From ZC4RG30 sp035556135 (GTDB lineage: Bacteria > Pseudomonadota > Gammaproteobacteria > Steroidobacterales > Steroidobacteraceae): 64,000 nucleotides of DNA. The translations under genes were made by a program, and so were the position numbers. The first letter of the stretch is position 1. Each line of letters opens with the position of its first letter. Below are positions 23,650 through 32,261 of this stretch, piece after piece. The stretch covers positions 1-64,000 of the forward strand of contig DATMFO010000008.1 in NCBI GenBank assembly GCA_035556135.1, written 5' to 3'. The notes under the pieces are model-generated. The model made no database searches. It was not told the origin of the DNA and worked only from the letters and a program-made list of their open reading frames with translations.

Positions 23650-26454
23650 ATGTCTTCCGCTGCGCAACCAGCCCATATCTTCGTCGACGGCTCGTCGTAC
23701 CTGTATCGCGCGTTCTACGCGCTGCCACCGCTGACCAACTCGCGCGGCGAACCCACCGGCGCGGTGCTGGGCGTGATCAACATGCTGCAGCGGTTCATCC
23801 GCGAGCAGGCCGACAGCCGCATCGTGGTGGTGTTCGACGCGCCGGGGCGCACCTTCCGCGATGACCTGTACGCCGAATACAAGTCCAACCGCCCGCCCAT
23901 GCCCGATGACCTGCGCAGCCAGATCGAGCCGCTGCTGGAGTCGGTGGAAGCGCTGGGCCTGCCGCTGCTGCGCATTCCCGGCGTGGAGGCCGACGATGTG
24001 ATCGGCACGCTGGCCACACGCGCCGCCGCAGCCGGGGAGCATGTGCTCATCTCCACCGGCGACAAGGACATGGCGCAGCTGGTGAACGAGCACATCACGC
24101 TGGTGAACACCATGACCGGCAGCGTGCTCGACCGCCAGGGCGTGAAGAACAAGTTCGATGTGTGGCCCGAGCAGATCATCGACTACCTCGCGCTGGTGGG
24201 CGACAGCTCCGACAACATCCCCGGCATCGAGAAGGTGGGACCGAAGACGGCCGCGAAGTGGCTGGGCACCTGGCAGAACCTCGACAACCTGATCGCGCAT
24301 GCCGGCGAGATCGGCGGCAAGGTGGGCGAGAACCTGCGCGCGGGCCTCGACACGCTGGCGCTGTCGCGCCAGCTGGCGACCATACGCGTGGACTGCGACC
24401 TGCCGGCTGATGCTGCCGACCAGCCGCGCCGTCCGCCCGACCGCGTGAAGTTGCGCGAACTCTATACGCGGCTGGAGTTCAAGGCGCTGCTCAGGGCGCT
24501 GGATGCAGAGGCGCCTGCGGCCACCGCCGTGGCCGTCGCAGCGGCAGAAGGCACCGTGGCCGTGGCGGTGACGGTTGCGGAAACCCTGCCTGAGGCGTCT
24601 TCCACTGCGGCTGTCGCCGCCGCGAGCGCGGTGAATGCGCAGCTGCCGCGCGAGTACGAAACCATCCTCACCGAAGAGGCGCTGGAGCGCTGGCTTGCGA
24701 TACTCGATGCCGCGGAGCTCACCGCCTTCGACACCGAAACCACCAGTCTCAACTACAGCCAGGCGCGCATTGTGGGCATGTCGTTCAGTGTGCGCGCGGG
24801 CCAAGCGGCCTACCTGCCGCTGGCGCATCGTTATGCGGGGGCTCCGCAGCAGCTCGACCTGGACCGTACGCTGGCCCGGCTGAAGCCGTGGCTGGAGGAT
24901 GAAAGCAGGGCCAAGGTGGGCCACCACTTGAAGTACGACGCGCATGTGCTGCGCAACCATGGCATCCGCCTGGCCGGCTTCCGCCATGACTCGATGCTGG
25001 AGTCCTACGTGCTGAACAGCGTGGCCACGCGCCACGACATGGACTCGGTGGCGAAGCATTACCTCGGCATCGACACCATCAAGTACGAGGACGTGGCCGG
25101 CAAGGGCGCGAGGCAGATCGGCTTCGACCAGGTGCCGGTGGAGAACGCCGCCGCCTACGCGGCCGAAGATGCGGACGTGACGCTGCGCATGCACGAGGCG
25201 CTGTGGCCCCAGCTCGCCGCCGAGCCACGGCTGCGGGCGCTGTACGAGGAAATCGAACAGCCGCTGGCCTCGGTGCTGCTCGAGATGGAGGAGCGCGGCG
25301 TGCTGCTGGATGCGGCGCTGCTGCGCCGGCAGGGCAGCGAGATCGGCGCCCGCCTCAACGAACTGCAGCGGGAGATCCACGCAGTGGCAGGCGGCGAATT
25401 CAATCCGGACTCGCCGCGCCAGCTGCAGCAGATCCTGTTCGAGAAGCTGCAGATCCCGGTGATCCGCAAGACACCCACTGGCCAGCCGTCCACCGCTGAG
25501 GATGTGCTGGAAGAGCTGGCCGAAAGCTTCGAGCTGCCGCGGCTGATCCTGGAGTACCGCGGGCTGGCGAAGCTGAAGTCCACGTACACCGACAAGCTGC
25601 CGGAGGAGATCCACCCCGGCACGGGACGCGTGCACACCTGCTATCACCAGGCCGTGGCGGCCACGGGACGGCTCTCCTCCACCGAGCCTAACCTGCAGAA
25701 CATCCCCATCCGCAGGGCCGAGGGTCGGCGCATCCGCCAGGCTTTCATCGCTCCACCCGGCTACGTGCTGATGGCGGCGGACTACTCGCAAATCGAGCTG
25801 CGCATCATGGCGCACCTGTCAGGCGATGCGACGCTGGTGCGCGCCTTCGCCGAGGATCAGGACGTGCACCAGGCCACCGCGGCCGAGGTGCTGGGCAAGC
25901 CCATCGACGAGGTCACTTCCGATGAACGCCGCTCGGCCAAGGCGGTGAACTTCGGCCTGATCTACGGCATGTCGGCCTTCGGCCTGGCCAAGCAGCTGGG
26001 CATCGACCGCGGCGCCGCGCAGAAGTACGTGGACCTGTATTTCGAGCGCTACCCGGGGGTCAAGGAGTTCATGGACCGCACCCGCGCCCAGGCGCGGGAG
26101 CAGGGTTATGTTGAAACGGTGCGGGGCCGGCGGCTCTACCTGCCCGAGATCCGCTCCCGCAACCGCAACCTGCAGCAGTACGCCGAACGCAGCGCCATCA
26201 ACGCGCCCATGCAGGGCACCGCGGCCGACATCATCAAGTCGGCCATGCTGCGCGTGGAGCACGAATGCACTTCGCGCCGCCTGCCGGCAAGGCTTATCAT
26301 GCAGGTGCACGACGAACTGGTGCTGGAAGTGGCCAGCGAGGCCGTCGATGCAACGGCCGCCATGCTGCGTGAGCAGATGATGGCGGCCGAGTCCCTCAGG
26401 GTGCCCTTGAAGGTGGACATCGGCACCGGCGCCAACTGGGACCAGGCGCACTAG
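23650..26454 (+). CDS. polA: DNA polymerase I
   Basis: A 934-residue enzyme with 5' nuclease, 3'-5' exonuclease and polymerase domains in normal order. The 5' nuclease (about residues 8-290) ends before an Ala/Val-rich linker. The proofreading domain keeps its acidic residues, FDTETTSL and a YAAEDADVTL motif, so it is likely active. The polymerase has DYSQIELR, the O-helix RRSAKAVNFGLIYGMS and QVHDELVLEV. It fills gaps in repair and removes RNA primers. The length is close to that of E. coli Pol I (928). ATG is 12 nt after the lptM stop; no strong ribosome-binding site is visible. Confidence 0.97.
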   Translation: MSSAAQPAHIFVDGSSYLYRAFYALPPLTNSRGEPTGAVLGVINMLQRFIREQADSRIVVVFDAPGRTFRDDLYAEYKSNRPPMPDDLRSQIEPLLESVEALGLPLLRIPGVEADDVIGTLATRAAAAGEHVLISTGDKDMAQLVNEHITLVNTMTGSVLDRQGVKNKFDVWPEQIIDYLALVGDSSDNIPGIEKVGPKTAAKWLGTWQNLDNLIAHAGEIGGKVGENLRAGLDTLALSRQLATIRVDCDLPADAADQPRRPPDRVKLRELYTRLEFKALLRALDAEAPAATAVAVAAAEGTVAVAVTVAETLPEASSTAAVAAASAVNAQLPREYETILTEEALERWLAILDAAELTAFDTETTSLNYSQARIVGMSFSVRAGQAAYLPLAHRYAGAPQQLDLDRTLARLKPWLEDESRAKVGHHLKYDAHVLRNHGIRLAGFRHDSMLESYVLNSVATRHDMDSVAKHYLGIDTIKYEDVAGKGARQIGFDQVPVENAAAYAAEDADVTLRMHEALWPQLAAEPRLRALYEEIEQPLASVLLEMEERGVLLDAALLRRQGSEIGARLNELQREIHAVAGGEFNPDSPRQLQQILFEKLQIPVIRKTPTGQPSTAEDVLEELAESFELPRLILEYRGLAKLKSTYTDKLPEEIHPGTGRVHTCYHQAVAATGRLSSTEPNLQNIPIRRAEGRRIRQAFIAPPGYVLMAADYSQIELRIMAHLSGDATLVRAFAEDQDVHQATAAEVLGKPIDEVTSDERRSAKAVNFGLIYGMSAFGLAKQLGIDRGAAQKYVDLYFERYPGVKEFMDRTRAQAREQGYVETVRGRRLYLPEIRSRNRNLQQYAERSAINAPMQGTAADIIKSAMLRVEHECTSRRLPARLIMQVHDELVLEVASEAVDATAAMLREQMMAAESLRVPLKVDIGTGANWDQAH

Positions 26455-26483
26455 CACCAGAAGAATTCAGGAGCAGGTTTCCC

Positions 26484-27764
26484 ATGTCGATCGGCGACGG
26501 CTCTCCCGCGGCTGTGGCGGCACAGCCCGTGACCCCGGTGCGCAAGGCCGCGCTGGTTTTCATCTTCATCACCGTGCTGATCGACATCCTGGCCTTCGGG
26601 GTGATCATCCCGGTGCTGCCCGGCCTGGTGCGCGACTTCACCGGCGGGGACTTCGCGGCCGCGGCGCGCTGGGTGGGCATCTTCGGCACGCTGTTCGCGG
26701 CCATCCAGTTCATCTGCACACCCATCCAGGGCACGCTGTCGGATCGTTTTGGCCGGCGGCCCGTGATCCTGATGTCCTGCCTCGGCCTGGGTGCGGACTT
26801 CATGATGATGGCGCTGGCGCAGTCGCTTCCGTGGCTGCTGATCGCGCGTGTGTTCTCCGGCATGTTCTCGGCCAGCTTCACCACGGCCAATGCCTATATC
26901 GCGGACGTGACGGCACCCGAGAAGCGTGGCCAGGCCTACGGCATGCTCGGCGCCGCCTTCGGCGTGGGGTTCATCATCGGTCCGATCATCGGCGGAACGC
27001 TCGGCAGCTGGAACCTGCGCGCGCCGTTCTGGTTCGCCGGCGGGCTGGCGATGCTGAACTTCCTCTATGGCTGGTTCGTGCTGCCCGAGTCGTTGCCGAA
27101 GGAGCGCCGCACGAAGCGCTTCGACTGGAGGCACGCCAATCCCGTCGGCTCGCTCGGCATGCTCACCCGCTTCCCGAATGTGCTGGGGCTGGCGGTGGTG
27201 GTGCTGATCGCCAACATGGCGCACTACGTCTATGCCAGCGTGCTGGTGCTGTTCACTGAATACCGCTTCGGCTGGGATGAGAAGCAGGTGGCCTGGATGC
27301 TGGCGCTGGTGGGCGTGTTCAGCGCCATCGTGCAGGGATTGCTGGTGGGCCGCATCGTGCCGGCGCTGGGCGAGCGGCGCACGCTGCTGCTGGGCCTGGC
27401 CTGTGGCGCGCTGGGATTCGTGGTGTATGGCTTTGCGGGCACGGGCCTGATGTTCCTGGCGGCACTGCCACTGAGCGCGCTTGGGGGGCTGGCCGGGCCG
27501 GCCACCCAGGCCCTGGTCTCGCGGCAGGTTTCCCCCGACGCGCAGGGCCGGGTGCAGGGTGCGCTGACGAGCCTGGTCAGCCTCACCGGCATCTTCGCCC
27601 CGCTGATGTTTGCCGGCACGTTCAGCCTGTTCATCAGCGAGCGGGCCCCGTTGCACCTGCCCGGCGCGCCCTGGCTGCTGGCAGGCTGCTGGCTGTTCGC
27701 GGGCCTGCTCGTAGGACTGAAATTCGCCCGGGCCGCACCGGCCCCGGCTTCGACCCAGTCCTGA
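26484..27764 (+). CDS. MFS transporter of the Tet (TetA) class
   Basis: A 426-residue protein with about 12 hydrophobic segments. The loop after helix 2 is GTLSDRFGRRPVILMS, the classical MFS signature, and helix 5 has AAFGVGFIIGPIIGG, a motif typical of the TetA/12-TMS drug:H+ antiporter group. It most resembles chromosomal multidrug or tetracycline-type exporters; neither resistance nor its absence can be claimed. It begins 30 nt after polA, which suggests cotranscription, with CAGGAG upstream of the ATG. The intergenic region after it contains inverted repeats. Confidence 0.9.
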   Translation: MSIGDGSPAAVAAQPVTPVRKAALVFIFITVLIDILAFGVIIPVLPGLVRDFTGGDFAAAARWVGIFGTLFAAIQFICTPIQGTLSDRFGRRPVILMSCLGLGADFMMMALAQSLPWLLIARVFSGMFSASFTTANAYIADVTAPEKRGQAYGMLGAAFGVGFIIGPIIGGTLGSWNLRAPFWFAGGLAMLNFLYGWFVLPESLPKERRTKRFDWRHANPVGSLGMLTRFPNVLGLAVVVLIANMAHYVYASVLVLFTEYRFGWDEKQVAWMLALVGVFSAIVQGLLVGRIVPALGERRTLLLGLACGALGFVVYGFAGTGLMFLAALPLSALGGLAGPATQALVSRQVSPDAQGRVQGALTSLVSLTGIFAPLMFAGTFSLFISERAPLHLPGAPWLLAGCWLFAGLLVGLKFARAAPAPASTQS

Positions 27765-27804
27765 CGGGCGGGCTTCAGCCCCGATTTCGCGGCCGCGGAA
27801 TCAT

Positions 27805-27817
27805 GTTGCAATGCAAC
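27805..27817. repeat. Short perfect palindrome (GTTGCA-A-TGCAAC)
   Basis: A 6-1-6 inverted repeat lies between the stops of two convergent genes, at the start of an AT-richer stretch. It could be an operator or hairpin; its purpose is unknown. Confidence 0.5.
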
Positions 27818-27839
27818 TGTAGGCTAACGATTACTTAAC

Positions 27840-28006
27840 CTCGCGGCGTCCATCCGCCGGAACTTCCCGCGCGCCTCATGTTCCAATCCAGGTGAGCGTC
27901 ACAAGCGCTCCCCGCTTCCCTCCCTGAGCGGGTTTGCTGTCCGGCATCGAGACCTGCCCGACAGCTCTTTGCCCCGGCGGCTCACACCGCCGGGGTCATT
28001 TCTTTC
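27840..28006 (+). ncRNA. Possible small RNA in the polA-engB interval (Spot 42/ErsA position)
   Basis: The interval between the polA-side genes and convergent engB carries Spot 42 in enterobacteria and ErsA in Pseudomonas. Here 231 bp are free of convincing genes. They contain successive hairpins: CGGCG/CGCCG near 27844-27860, CCCGCT/AGCGGG (27911-27932), TGTCCGGCA/TGCCCGACA (27938-27963, one mismatch) and a strong CCCCGGCGG/CCGCCGGGG (27972-27995) followed by TCATTTCTTT. No good promoter was found, so this is a positional candidate only. Confidence 0.3.
27972..28005 (+). terminator. GC-rich hairpin, possible terminator
   Basis: The 9-bp stem CCCCGGCGG/CCGCCGGGG (27972-27980 and 27987-27995) has a 6-nt loop and is followed on the plus strand by a T-rich but interrupted tail. 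It directly abuts the engB stop, so it could also end the engB transcript on the minus strand. Confidence 0.5.
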
Positions 28007-28589
28007 TGGAGTCCGAAATCCAGCTGCGCAGCAGGCCGCGGGCCTCCTCCAGTCCGGCGCCGCTGTGCGCCGAGAACAGCTGCACGCTGGCGCGTCCTTC
28101 CAGTTCCTTGCCCGCCAGCCGCAGGGCCGTGAGCGACTGGCCGCGGGGCAGCTTGTCTGCCTTGGTGAGCAGCACATGCACGCGGCCGGGGGGCCGGTCA
28201 GCCCAGTCCACCAGACCCAGATCCATCTCGCCCACCCCGCGGCGGATATCCACCACCAGCAGCAGGGCGGAAAAGCTCGTCCGCTGGCGCAGCGCCTCCC
28301 CCAGCGGCCCCCAGGTGGCCCGGGTGGCTGCCGCTACCTTCGCATGGCCGTAGCCGGGCAGGTCCACCATCCGCGTGTCCGGCCCCAGGCTGAAGTAGTT
28401 GTAGAGCTGGGTGCGCCCTGGCGTGCCACTGGTGCGTGCCAGGCCCTTGCGGGCCAGGATGGCGTTGATGGCGCTGGACTTGCCGGCATTCGAACGTCCG
28501 GCAACGGCAATCTCCATCCCCTGGTCGGGCGGGAACTGGGCCGGCGCGGCAACGCTGGTGAGGAAACTGGCTTCGGGGAACTGGCTCAA
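27996..28589 (-). CDS. engB: Ribosome-assembly GTPase EngB (YihA/YsxC)
   Basis: The 197-residue TRAFAC GTPase shows all G motifs: GRSNAGKSS (G1), GTPGRTQ (G2), DLPGYG (G3), TKADKL (G4) and FSAHSG (G5). EngB is essential for maturation of the large ribosomal subunit in many bacteria and is usually about 200-215 residues. The likely start is TTG at 28589 (weak start, no ATG upstream in frame); the next ATG lies inside the G1 region. Convergent with the MFS gene next to polA, as in other gammaproteobacteria, and divergent from the cytochrome c4 gene. Confidence 0.95.
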   Translation of the reverse strand: MSQFPEASFLTSVAAPAQFPPDQGMEIAVAGRSNAGKSSAINAILARKGLARTSGTPGRTQLYNYFSLGPDTRMVDLPGYGHAKVAAATRATWGPLGEALRQRTSFSALLLVVDIRRGVGEMDLGLVDWADRPPGRVHVLLTKADKLPRGQSLTALRLAGKELEGRASVQLFSAHSGAGLEEARGLLRSWISDSRKK

Positions 28590-28622
28590 GGCTCGGTAGG
28601 GGGCAGGACGGGGGCGCCAGTG

Positions 28623-28628
28623 TACAAT
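28623..28628 (+). promoter_or_regulatory. Candidate -10 element for the cytochrome c4 gene (TACAAT)
   Basis: TACAAT sits 42 nt upstream of the cytochrome c4 start, in the region divergent from engB. The -35 match is poor. Confidence 0.3.
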
Positions 28629-28670
28629 TCAAAGGTTATCCAGCCTGCCTTTCGGGAGTTTCGAGGACAA

Positions 28671-29318
28671 ATGAGGATCGCCGTCACCGCCCTTCTGGCC
28701 CTGGGCCTTGCCACTGGAACCGCCCTCGCCGCCGATGCTCCCCTGAAGGGTGATGCCGCGGCAGGTTCCGAAAAGGCCTCCACCTGCGTCGCCTGCCATG
28801 GCCTCAACGGCAACAGCACCAATCCTGAATGGCCGGTGATCGCCGGGCAGAACGCCAGTTATTCCCATGACCAGATCCTGCGCATCCGTGACGGCAAGCG
28901 TCCGGTGCCGCTGATGCAGCCGATGGTGAAGGACCTCACCGACCAGGACGTGGCCGACCTGGCTGCGTTCTTTGCCACCCAGACGCCCGCCGGGCTCGAG
29001 GCTGATCCCTCGTACTGGGAGGCGGGCGAGCAGCTCTACCGCAGCGGCGATACGGCGCGCGGCATTCCTGCCTGCGCCTCCTGCCATGGGCCGGTGGGCC
29101 GCGGCGTGCCCGCGTCGGGCTATCCCGCGGTGCAGGCGCAGCACGCGGTATATACCGTGAAGCAGCTGAATGACTACGCCAGCGACGTGCGCTACAACAA
29201 GGACGCCGCGGGCCGCCCACAGTCTGGTCCCAATGCGACCATGATGCAGACCATTGCCTCGCGCCTGACCGCCGAAGACCGGCGCAATCTGGCCTCCTAC
29301 ATCCAGGGAATGCGTTGA
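28671..29318 (+). CDS. Diheme cytochrome c4
   Basis: A 215-residue periplasmic protein with a Sec signal peptide (cleavage near ALAA, residue 21) and two heme c sites, CVACHGLNG and CASCHGPVG, in two about 95-residue halves, each with a distal Met candidate (PLMQPM, ATMMQT). This is the cytochrome c4 layout: an electron carrier to terminal oxidases and denitrification enzymes. The ATG at 28671 follows GAGGACAA; an upstream open frame exists but would bury the signal peptide. The DsbA-like gene starts 1 nt after this stop, so both are cotranscribed. Confidence 0.93.
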   Translation: MRIAVTALLALGLATGTALAADAPLKGDAAAGSEKASTCVACHGLNGNSTNPEWPVIAGQNASYSHDQILRIRDGKRPVPLMQPMVKDLTDQDVADLAAFFATQTPAGLEADPSYWEAGEQLYRSGDTARGIPACASCHGPVGRGVPASGYPAVQAQHAVYTVKQLNDYASDVRYNKDAAGRPQSGPNATMMQTIASRLTAEDRRNLASYIQGMR

Positions 29319-29319
29319 C

Positions 29320-30159
29320 ATGAAGAAGCTGCTCCTCCTCGTCGCCGCCGCGGCCACCCTGGTCGCCTGCGGCCAGAAGTCCGAACCAGTGGCACAGAAT
29401 CCGGCCCCCGCGTCCGAAACGTCGCCGGCAGCGGAGGAAGCACCTTCCAGCCCCGCGCCCACCACTGCCGAACTGGATCGCGCGGCCACGTCCACGCAGG
29501 AATCCAGTGATGCCGCCGCGACGCCGGCCGATGCGTCGCTCGAACGCGCTGTGGCCATGCCCGAGAGCGCGCAGCTGCCCGGTGGCAAGTGGAAGGCCGG
29601 CGTGCACTACCGCCCGCTCGTGCCCGCACAGCCCACCAGCGTCTCCGCCGGTGAGGTGGAGGTGATCGAATTCATGTGGCTGGCCTGCGGTGCCTGCTAC
29701 CAGCTCAACGAGCGCGTCACCGCGTGGAAGGCCAAGCAGCCGGCCTGGCTGAAGTTCCGCCAGGAGCATGTGATGTGGGGGCCGAGCCACCGCAATCTCG
29801 GCAAGCTCCTCTATACGCTGGAAGCACTGGGAAGGTCCGATCTGATTCCCGTGGCATTCAACGAGATCCACCGCAAGAACAACATGCTGGTGGAAACGAC
29901 TGATGCGAAGACGGCCGAGAAGCAGCTGGCCTTCGCCAAGGCCAATGGCATCTCCGAAGCGGACTTCAAGCGCGAGTACAACGGTTTTGCCGTGGCGACG
30001 CGCCTGCAGCGCGCCGAGGAGCTCACGCGCCGCTACCGCATCGAGCAGACGCCGGTGTTCATCGTGAACGGCAAGTACTACACCGACACCACGATGGCTG
30101 GCGGTGGCGCCGATCTCATGCAGCTGGTCTACGACCTGGCGGCGTCCGAAAAGCGCTGA
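29320..30159 (+). CDS. DsbA-family thiol:disulfide oxidoreductase, lipidated, CGAC active site
   Basis: A 279-residue protein. The signal has a lipobox LVACG (Cys17). A disordered Pro/Ala/Ser/Glu linker spans residues 20-85, followed by a DsbA fold. The active-site segment is MWLACGACYQL (Cys123 and Cys126), CGAC instead of the usual CPHC. The cis-proline loop QTPVFIVNGKYY is intact. DsbA forms disulfides in periplasmic proteins; the altered dipeptide would change redox potential, and lipid anchoring is unusual. It follows cytochrome c4 by 1 nt, matching the gammaproteobacterial cc4-dsbA pair. It may act in cytochrome or outer-membrane protein folding. Confidence 0.88.
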   Translation: MKKLLLLVAAAATLVACGQKSEPVAQNPAPASETSPAAEEAPSSPAPTTAELDRAATSTQESSDAAATPADASLERAVAMPESAQLPGGKWKAGVHYRPLVPAQPTSVSAGEVEVIEFMWLACGACYQLNERVTAWKAKQPAWLKFRQEHVMWGPSHRNLGKLLYTLEALGRSDLIPVAFNEIHRKNNMLVETTDAKTAEKQLAFAKANGISEADFKREYNGFAVATRLQRAEELTRRYRIEQTPVFIVNGKYYTDTTMAGGGADLMQLVYDLAASEKR

Positions 30160-30219
30160 TCCGCCTGCGACGATAACGGGCGCGCGCCGCCGGCGCCGCG
30201 CCCCACACCGGGAGGCCGC

Positions 30220-31197
30220 ATGCTGTCCGTCTACTGCCTGGTGCCGGGCGGCCTCAAGAAACTCGAACGCGATCCCGGCGCCCCGCTCCCCGAAGATGCC
30301 ATCTGGCTCGACCTGCTCGAGCCCACACCCGATGAGGAGCGGCTGGTCGAGCATCGACTGGGCCTGGATATTCCCACGCGCGAGGAGATGCGCGAGATCG
30401 AGTCTTCCGCGCGGCTCTATGAAGAAGCTGGCGCGCTGTACCTGACCGCCACGGTGGTGACCCGGCTGGATACGCAGCAGCCGGAGAATTCGCAGATCAC
30501 GTTCATCCTGCGCGGACCGCGGCTGGTGACCAACCGCTATGTGGATCCGCTGCCGATGCGGCGGTTCGTTGCGCATACCGAGCGGCTGCCGCAGTCGAAC
30601 ACCAGTGCGGAAGCGGTGCTGGCGGGCATCCTCGAGTTCATCATCGAGCGCATTGCGGATGTGATCGAGCGCGTGGGCGCTGACATCGACAAGGCATCAG
30701 CCGATGTGTTCGGGCGCCGCGCGCCACAGGGGAGCGCGGCGCCGTCGCGCGACTACCGGCGCCTGCTGGAACACATCGGGCAGAGCGGTGAGCTGATCGC
30801 CAAGGCACGGGAGAGCCTGGCAAGCCTCGCCCGGCTGCTGGCCTTCGTGCAGCAGTCCACGGTGAGCCTGCCGCATGACGTGCGCGAGCGCCTGCGCACC
30901 TTGTCGAAGGATGTGGTGGCGATGAGCGACCATGCGGGATTCCTCGGCACCAACCTCACTTTCGTGCTCGAAGCCACGCTGGGCATGGTGAACATCGAGC
31001 AGAACAACATCCTGAAGATCTTCTCGGTGGTGACGGTGCTGCTGCTGCCGCCGTCGGTGATCGGGGCGCTGTTCGGGATGAATTTCAGGCACATTCCCAC
31101 GCTGCAGGAACCGTGGGGGTTCTGGGCGGCAGTGGGGCTGATGGTCGCGTCGTCGGTGGCGCCGTTCCTGTGGTTCAGGCGGAAGGGGTGGCTGTAG
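30220..31197 (+). CDS. corA: CorA-family magnesium/cobalt transporter
   Basis: A 325-residue channel of the CorA family: a long acidic cytoplasmic domain (about residues 1-260) and two C-terminal membrane helices. The pore signature GMNFRHIP follows the first helix (about residue 285). CorA takes up Mg2+, and sometimes Co2+ or Ni2+, across the inner membrane. GGGAGG precedes the ATG. It lies 60 nt after the DsbA-like gene and may be read with it. Confidence 0.95.
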   Translation: MLSVYCLVPGGLKKLERDPGAPLPEDAIWLDLLEPTPDEERLVEHRLGLDIPTREEMREIESSARLYEEAGALYLTATVVTRLDTQQPENSQITFILRGPRLVTNRYVDPLPMRRFVAHTERLPQSNTSAEAVLAGILEFIIERIADVIERVGADIDKASADVFGRRAPQGSAAPSRDYRRLLEHIGQSGELIAKARESLASLARLLAFVQQSTVSLPHDVRERLRTLSKDVVAMSDHAGFLGTNLTFVLEATLGMVNIEQNNILKIFSVVTVLLLPPSVIGALFGMNFRHIPTLQEPWGFWAAVGLMVASSVAPFLWFRRKGWL

Positions 31198-31281
31198 GGG
31201 CGGTGACGTTCGGGCATGTGCCGTCGGGGTCCAGGCAGGGCTTGCTGATTTCAACCGGTAGCAATTACAGGAATCACCGTC

Positions 31282-32040
31282 ATGGAAGACGTTTTTGGCC
31301 CCCTGGCCGACAAGTGTTTCAAGATCGCATCCGGACTGAACGATGCGGCTGACCAGCTTCCCGATGACAGCCAGCTGGTGGGCATGGGGCAGTTCGAAGC
31401 CCTCCTGGACAAGGCTTGCGAAGCCCTCACGAACGTGAGGCAGGCCATCGAGAAACCCGGCGAAGCCCTTGCATGGCTGGTCGGTGAGTCCGCGGAAAAC
31501 ATCGTGTCGCGGACCGATGAAGATACATCTCTTCGTCGTCTCCTGGAGGAACACCTGGAGGCCGTAAGGGAGATGTTCAACAAGTCCGGGGCACCGGAGT
31601 GGATCGGGAATCACCTCCGGGATACGTTCGAGAGCAGCTACGAATCATTGCGCGGTCCGTCGGGCAAGCTTGAACTGGAGGAGATGAAGCAGGCGATGGT
31701 GACCTTGCAGGGGACCATCTGCGGATGGAAGAACGAGGTGGAGGAACTGCCTGCTGGCATGATCAAGAACCTCCTCAAGGCGTTCTCGAAAGGCCTGGTC
31801 GGCGCAGGAACGATAGCGCTGGATATCTCCAAAGGCTGCGGTGCAGTGGCGGGCGAAGCCGCCGCAATCGGGCTGACCGGAGGCCTCATCACAGCCTGGG
31901 CCCTCTACAAGGCCGTGAAGTCCATCAGGTGGGGCGTGGGAATCATCGGCAAGGCGCACGATGAGATCCAGTCGGCAAAGGCCCGCATCACCACCTGGCG
32001 GCTGCGGCGCAGGACACTGCCGGCAGGCGGAAGACCTTAG
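31282..32040 (+). CDS. Protein of unknown function with C-terminal hydrophobic segment
   Basis: A 252-residue protein with no recognised family. The N-terminal two-thirds are charged and helix-rich (LRRLLEEHLEAVREM and LELEEMKQAMVTLQ). A Gly/Ala-rich hydrophobic stretch (about residues 172-215: GLVGAGTIALDISKGCGAV and AAIGLTGGLITAW) could be one or two membrane helices. The end is strongly basic (ITTWRLRRRTLPAGGR). AGGA lies 10 nt before ATG. Its base composition looks slightly less GC-rich than its neighbours, and it sits just before a tRNA gene. It might have been acquired. A toxin or membrane effector is possible but unsupported. Confidence 0.5.
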   Translation: MEDVFGPLADKCFKIASGLNDAADQLPDDSQLVGMGQFEALLDKACEALTNVRQAIEKPGEALAWLVGESAENIVSRTDEDTSLRRLLEEHLEAVREMFNKSGAPEWIGNHLRDTFESSYESLRGPSGKLELEEMKQAMVTLQGTICGWKNEVEELPAGMIKNLLKAFSKGLVGAGTIALDISKGCGAVAGEAAAIGLTGGLITAWALYKAVKSIRWGVGIIGKAHDEIQSAKARITTWRLRRRTLPAGGRP

Positions 32041-32078
32041 CCAGGTGGGGGACCTCGTGCCGGCAACAGGGCTTGCCT

Positions 32079-32104
32079 GAAGGACCCGGCGCCGGGCCTT
32101 TCTG
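32079..32104 (+). terminator. Possible terminator before the tRNA
   Basis: A hairpin with arms AAGG-CCCGG and CCGGG-CCTT, one mismatch and a tiny loop within the palindrome CCCGGCGCCGGG (32085-32096), followed by TTTCT. It would end transcription of the orphan gene. Confidence 0.4.
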
Positions 32105-32145
32105 GCGCCTGCGCCCGCCCTCTAGTAACCTTGGCGACCCCGCGG

Positions 32146-32222
32146 GCGCCCGTAGCTCAGCTGGATAGAGTACTGCCCTCCGAAGGCAGGGGTCACTGGT
32201 TCGAATCCAGTCGGGCGCGCCA
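32146..32222 (+). tRNA. tRNA-Arg(CCG)
   Basis: A complete 77-nt cloverleaf: acceptor GCGCCCG/CGGGCGC, D arm GCTC...GAGT, anticodon stem CTGCC/GGCAG around CTCCGAA (anticodon CCG, reading CGG), T arm ACTGG TTCGAAT CCAGT and an encoded CCA end. TAGTAA 18 nt upstream could be the -10 element. No integrase, direct repeat or other sign of an island is visible next to it. Confidence 0.97.
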
Positions 32223-32261
32223 GATCCGCATTCAACCGCACGCCGGCAACACACCCCGGCG

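Noticed and set aside
31198..32222. Genomic island at the tRNA-Arg gene
   Set aside because: No integrase, transposase or direct repeat of the tRNA end is visible; only one orphan gene is nearby.
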